Of a stretch of 56,003 bases of DNA, positions 54,225 to 56,003 are shown one piece after another. Position numbers and translations under genes: made by a program. This DNA is from Deltaproteobacteria bacterium. Lineage in GTDB: Bacteria > Desulfobacterota > Desulfobulbia > Desulfobulbales > Desulfobulbaceae. Location: positions 1-56,003 of the forward strand of contig JAJRQC010000105.1 of NCBI GenBank assembly GCA_024280455.1, read 5' to 3'. Position 1 is the stretch's first letter; the number at the start of each line of letters is the position of its first letter. Below the pieces are notes generated by a model, which made no database searches, was not told the origin of the DNA, and saw nothing but the letters and a program-made list of their open reading frames with translations.

Positions 54225-55202
54225 TTATTTCGTTGCCGCCATAATTTTCAACAGCAATGCATGGACTTTGGGCTCCTTGAACAGCTCCATGTCTTTGAGT
54301 CCTGCGACTTTGACCCGGAACGAATTCAGATCCGGGTGCTCTTCCACAATCATGCCCTTTTCTTTAAGCAGATCCAGGCGGGCACCGTCCCTGTCCCGGT
54401 TATCCTTACGCTGAAACACGGCCGCATCCTGCATGGCCTTCTGGATCATCGTCTGATCGGCGGGCGTCAGCGTCTTCCACCAGAGCATGGAGGCCACGTC
54501 GATATGGGGCGAGTACACATGCCGGGTCAAGGTCATATATTTCTGGATTTCATAAAATTTGTAGACCTCCATAACCCAGAGCGGGTTTTCCTGACCGTCA
54601 ACGACTCCCTGCTCCAGCTCGGTGTAGATCGGCCAGGGCATGGGGGTCGGGTTGGCACCCAGTGCCTGCCAGATTGCCTTGTGCAGGGGTGAGGCCATGA
54701 CCCGGATTTTAAGACCCTTTATGTCATCAGCCGTCTTGACCGGATGTTTATTGTTGGTCAGGTTACGGAAACCGTTTTCGGAGAAACAAAGTCCCTTGAA
54801 GCCGACCGTTGCCAGATCATCAAGGATCTCCCGACCCAGCGGACCGTCAAGGATCGCATCGGCCTGGACCGCATCCTTGAACAGGAAGGGATAGTTGATC
54901 ACCCGGACAATGGGGTCGAAGGTATCAAACGGACCACCGGTAATCACCCCCATCTGGATGGTGTTCATCTGGATCTGCTGCAGGATCTCAGTCTCGTTGC
55001 CAATGGACCTGGAATGGAAGATATTGACCACCCAGGCCCCGTTTGATCGCTGCTCAAGCAGTTCTTTGAATTTTTCGGCAACGATATTCTGGGCTGAGCC
55101 CGGCTTGGTCACTACTCCGAGTTTGACGGTCTGAGTGGCCGTGACCATGTGGGAGGTGGAAAAGACAAGAAGAGCACAAAGAAGAAAAAAGGCTTTTTTC
55201 AT
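54225..55202 (-). CDS. dctP: TRAP transporter periplasmic binding protein DctP
   Basis: The 325-residue protein has a signal peptide (FFLLCALLVFSTSHMVTA) and the DctP family features LKIRVMASPLHKAIWQALGA and YTELEQGVVDGQENPLWVM. The arginine in KIRVM is the carboxylate-binding residue in this family, so an organic acid (dicarboxylate, keto acid or sugar acid) is the likely substrate. It is the first gene of the dctPQM operon. Confidence 0.95.
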   Translation of the reverse strand: MKKAFFLLCALLVFSTSHMVTATQTVKLGVVTKPGSAQNIVAEKFKELLEQRSNGAWVVNIFHSRSIGNETEILQQIQMNTIQMGVITGGPFDTFDPIVRVINYPFLFKDAVQADAILDGPLGREILDDLATVGFKGLCFSENGFRNLTNNKHPVKTADDIKGLKIRVMASPLHKAIWQALGANPTPMPWPIYTELEQGVVDGQENPLWVMEVYKFYEIQKYMTLTRHVYSPHIDVASMLWWKTLTPADQTMIQKAMQDAAVFQRKDNRDRDGARLDLLKEKGMIVEEHPDLNSFRVKVAGLKDMELFKEPKVHALLLKIMAATK

Positions 55203-55348
55203 TGGATTCCCTCTGATGGCATGAACGGGACGAGCGGACTGGACTTGAAAACATTACTGGTTTGTTGTTCTGTTTTCACGTTATCATGTTATCATGTTCC
55301 CTGCCGGGAAGCATGGTTATTTTAAACGCATACGGCGATAGAATCCGG

Positions 55349-55630
55349 TTAAGACTGCTTTTCAACAAGCCTGCCGGTTACATATTTATGGAGGATACTG
55401 GCCATCATGGTCTGGTAGGGTATGCCTTCTTCCATGGCCTTGACCTGAATTGCGGTTACATCTCTTTTGGGCAGGCGTATGTTTACCCGGCTGTCCTTGC
55501 GAAAGGTTGCCCTGGCAACCTCCCGGTATGATTTTTTCCGGGCCTCCAGGTCTTCCACAGGTTGCCATTCTCCAGCCTCTACAGAGGCAAGCATTGCCTG
55601 TTCTTCCTTATCGAGTCTCACTTTTGCCAT
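55349..55630 (-). CDS. CopG-type antitoxin
   Basis: The ATG at 55630 follows AGGTGA and gives 93 residues (MAKVRLDKEEQAMLASVEAG). The C-terminal half RVNIRLPKRDVTAIQVKAME and GIPYQTMMASILHKYVTGRL is a ribbon-helix-helix DNA-binding region of the CopG antitoxin family. It overlaps the end of a toxin-like frame upstream by 23 bases. It should neutralise the toxin and repress the operon. Confidence 0.85.
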   Translation of the reverse strand: MAKVRLDKEEQAMLASVEAGEWQPVEDLEARKKSYREVARATFRKDSRVNIRLPKRDVTAIQVKAMEEGIPYQTMMASILHKYVTGRLVEKQS

Positions 55631-55898
55631 TTGTATCACCTGTAAGATATATTTTTGTCATTTTTCTACTGGGGATAATGGTTTTCAGGAAAATCATTTC
55701 TTCTGTCTCTATAAACGGGACAATGTAGACGTAATTATCTATTTCCACGATATAGATTTGCTGAGAAGGATATTTTTTCTGATTGGGGTGTTCAAGGACT
55801 GCAAGAAGCCGATTTTTCTCTATTGCCAGAATTACCCCTTCAAGAGAGATGCTCCTCTCTTTGTAACTGTTCAGGTCGTTTTTTTCTAACCTGATTTT
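55608..55898 (-). pseudogene. BrnT/DUF4258-like toxin frame without a normal start codon
   Basis: The frame opens after an in-frame TAA at 55901-55899 and reads KIRLEKNDLNSYKERSISLE, then GVILAIEKNRLLAVLEHPNQ, QQIYIVEIDNYVYIVPFIET and IFLKTIIPSRKMTKIYLTGD. This matches small toxin partners of CopG antitoxins from start to end. However, there is no ATG, GTG or TTG before the internal Met of EEMIFL; only ATC, TTA or CTG codons are available. It is either translated from a non-standard start, or has lost its start (a change where the TAA stands), or the sequence has an error there. Confidence 0.7.
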
Positions 55899-55911
55899 TT
55901 ACGGGACTAAC

Positions 55912-55950
55912 TGCTTCATTCCTGGTAGTATCATTTCCATGAATGAAGCA
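55912..55950. repeat. Inverted repeat spanning the start of the edge gene
   Basis: TGCTTCATTC (55912-55921) and GAATGAAGCA (55941-55950) are perfect complements separated by 19 bases. The second arm covers the start codon region of the frame that begins at 55939. It could be an operator, a translational hairpin or the terminal end of a mobile element. Confidence 0.55.
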
Positions 55951-56003
55951 ATCACATGCCAAGGTCGGCTTCTCCAGCCATCAGATTTTTGCTGGTTACG
56001 CAA
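55939..56003 (+). CDS. Start of a possible DruA/DUF4338-like gene (cut by window edge)
   Basis: Only 21 codons are visible (MNEAITCQGRLLQPSDFCWL). The pattern of a short strand, GR, and a helix beginning with a Trp-Leu-Arg end resembles the N-terminus of DUF4338/DruA-like proteins, which occur in mobile elements and Druantia defence systems. The evidence is weak because of the length. Confidence 0.3.
   Translation, partial: MNEAITCQGRLLQPSDFCWLR

Overview
The window looks like a chromosomal segment of an anaerobic Desulfobacterota bacterium, most like a Desulfobulbales-type sulfur-cycle organism. This is inferred from gene content; there is no rRNA gene to place it. The clues are a selenocysteine-containing NAD-linked formate dehydrogenase, a second small selenoprotein of the HesB/IscA type, three large periplasmic multiheme c-cytochromes, a RACo-type corrinoid activator, LL-diaminopimelate aminotransferase and Kdo/LPS export genes of a Gram-negative cell. 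Most genes are ordinary chromosomal genes. Accessory signals (repeats, hairpin elements, decayed defence-like genes, a toxin-antitoxin pair) sit in the gaps between operons.

Layout. 1-2.7 kb (minus): a MacAB-type efflux operon of fusion protein, ATPase and partial permease; the fusion protein appears frameshifted at its N-terminus. 2.8-7.2 kb: prmA, a RACo-like iron-sulfur ASKHA protein, a DUF3592 membrane protein, a small lipoprotein and a SpoIIAA/STAS-like protein. 6.7-8.4 kb: a repeat-rich stretch with two inverted copies of a ~110 bp element and a four-unit ~95 bp tandem array, running up to the start of a large PAS/PAS histidine kinase with a C-terminal receiver. 11.4-16.5 kb (minus): NuoE-like, NuoF-like and FdhA subunits of a soluble NAD-dependent formate dehydrogenase; the catalytic subunit is read through an in-frame UGA. 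16.6-17.3 kb: a ~190 bp nested hairpin and a reverse copy of the tandem-array unit.

17.3-27.1 kb: a membrane-anchored TPR protein, a 1043-residue fusion of radical SAM, ArsM-like methyltransferase and DUF5714 modules with an adjacent polytopic membrane protein, then radA, an SBF-like transporter, rsmB and a response-regulator diguanylate cyclase. 27.3-35.5 kb (plus): an aapJQMP amino-acid ABC transporter followed by a fused 5-oxoprolinase/hydantoinase, suggesting uptake and opening of pyroglutamate or related cyclic amides. 35.5-39.7 kb (minus): an operon for cytochromes with 12, 20 and 8 CXXCH motifs plus a Sel1-repeat protein, probably a periplasmic electron conduit.

39.9-42.9 kb: decayed remnants of an AAA ATPase/DUF4276 pair, a HesB-like selenoprotein gene (a short reading frame interrupted by UGA), a J-domain protein, plsY and a YkgJ-type cysteine-cluster protein. 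43.0-47.0 kb (plus): def-fmt-larC-pgpA and an amidohydrolase, tightly packed. 47.1-52.3 kb (minus): dapL, then pyrG-kdsA-kdsC-lptC, the CTP and Kdo supply and LPS-export genes. 52.4-55.2 kb (minus): dctP-dctQ-dctM TRAP transporter. 55.3-56.0 kb: a CopG-type antitoxin with an overlapping toxin-like frame that lacks a normal start codon, and the first codons of a possible DruA/DUF4338-like gene running off the end.

The most distinctive items are the tri-modular radical SAM/ArsM/DUF5714 protein, the two UGA-containing selenoprotein genes, the 40-heme cytochrome operon, and two families of intergenic repeats that share an 18 bp module and often begin directly at stop codons.
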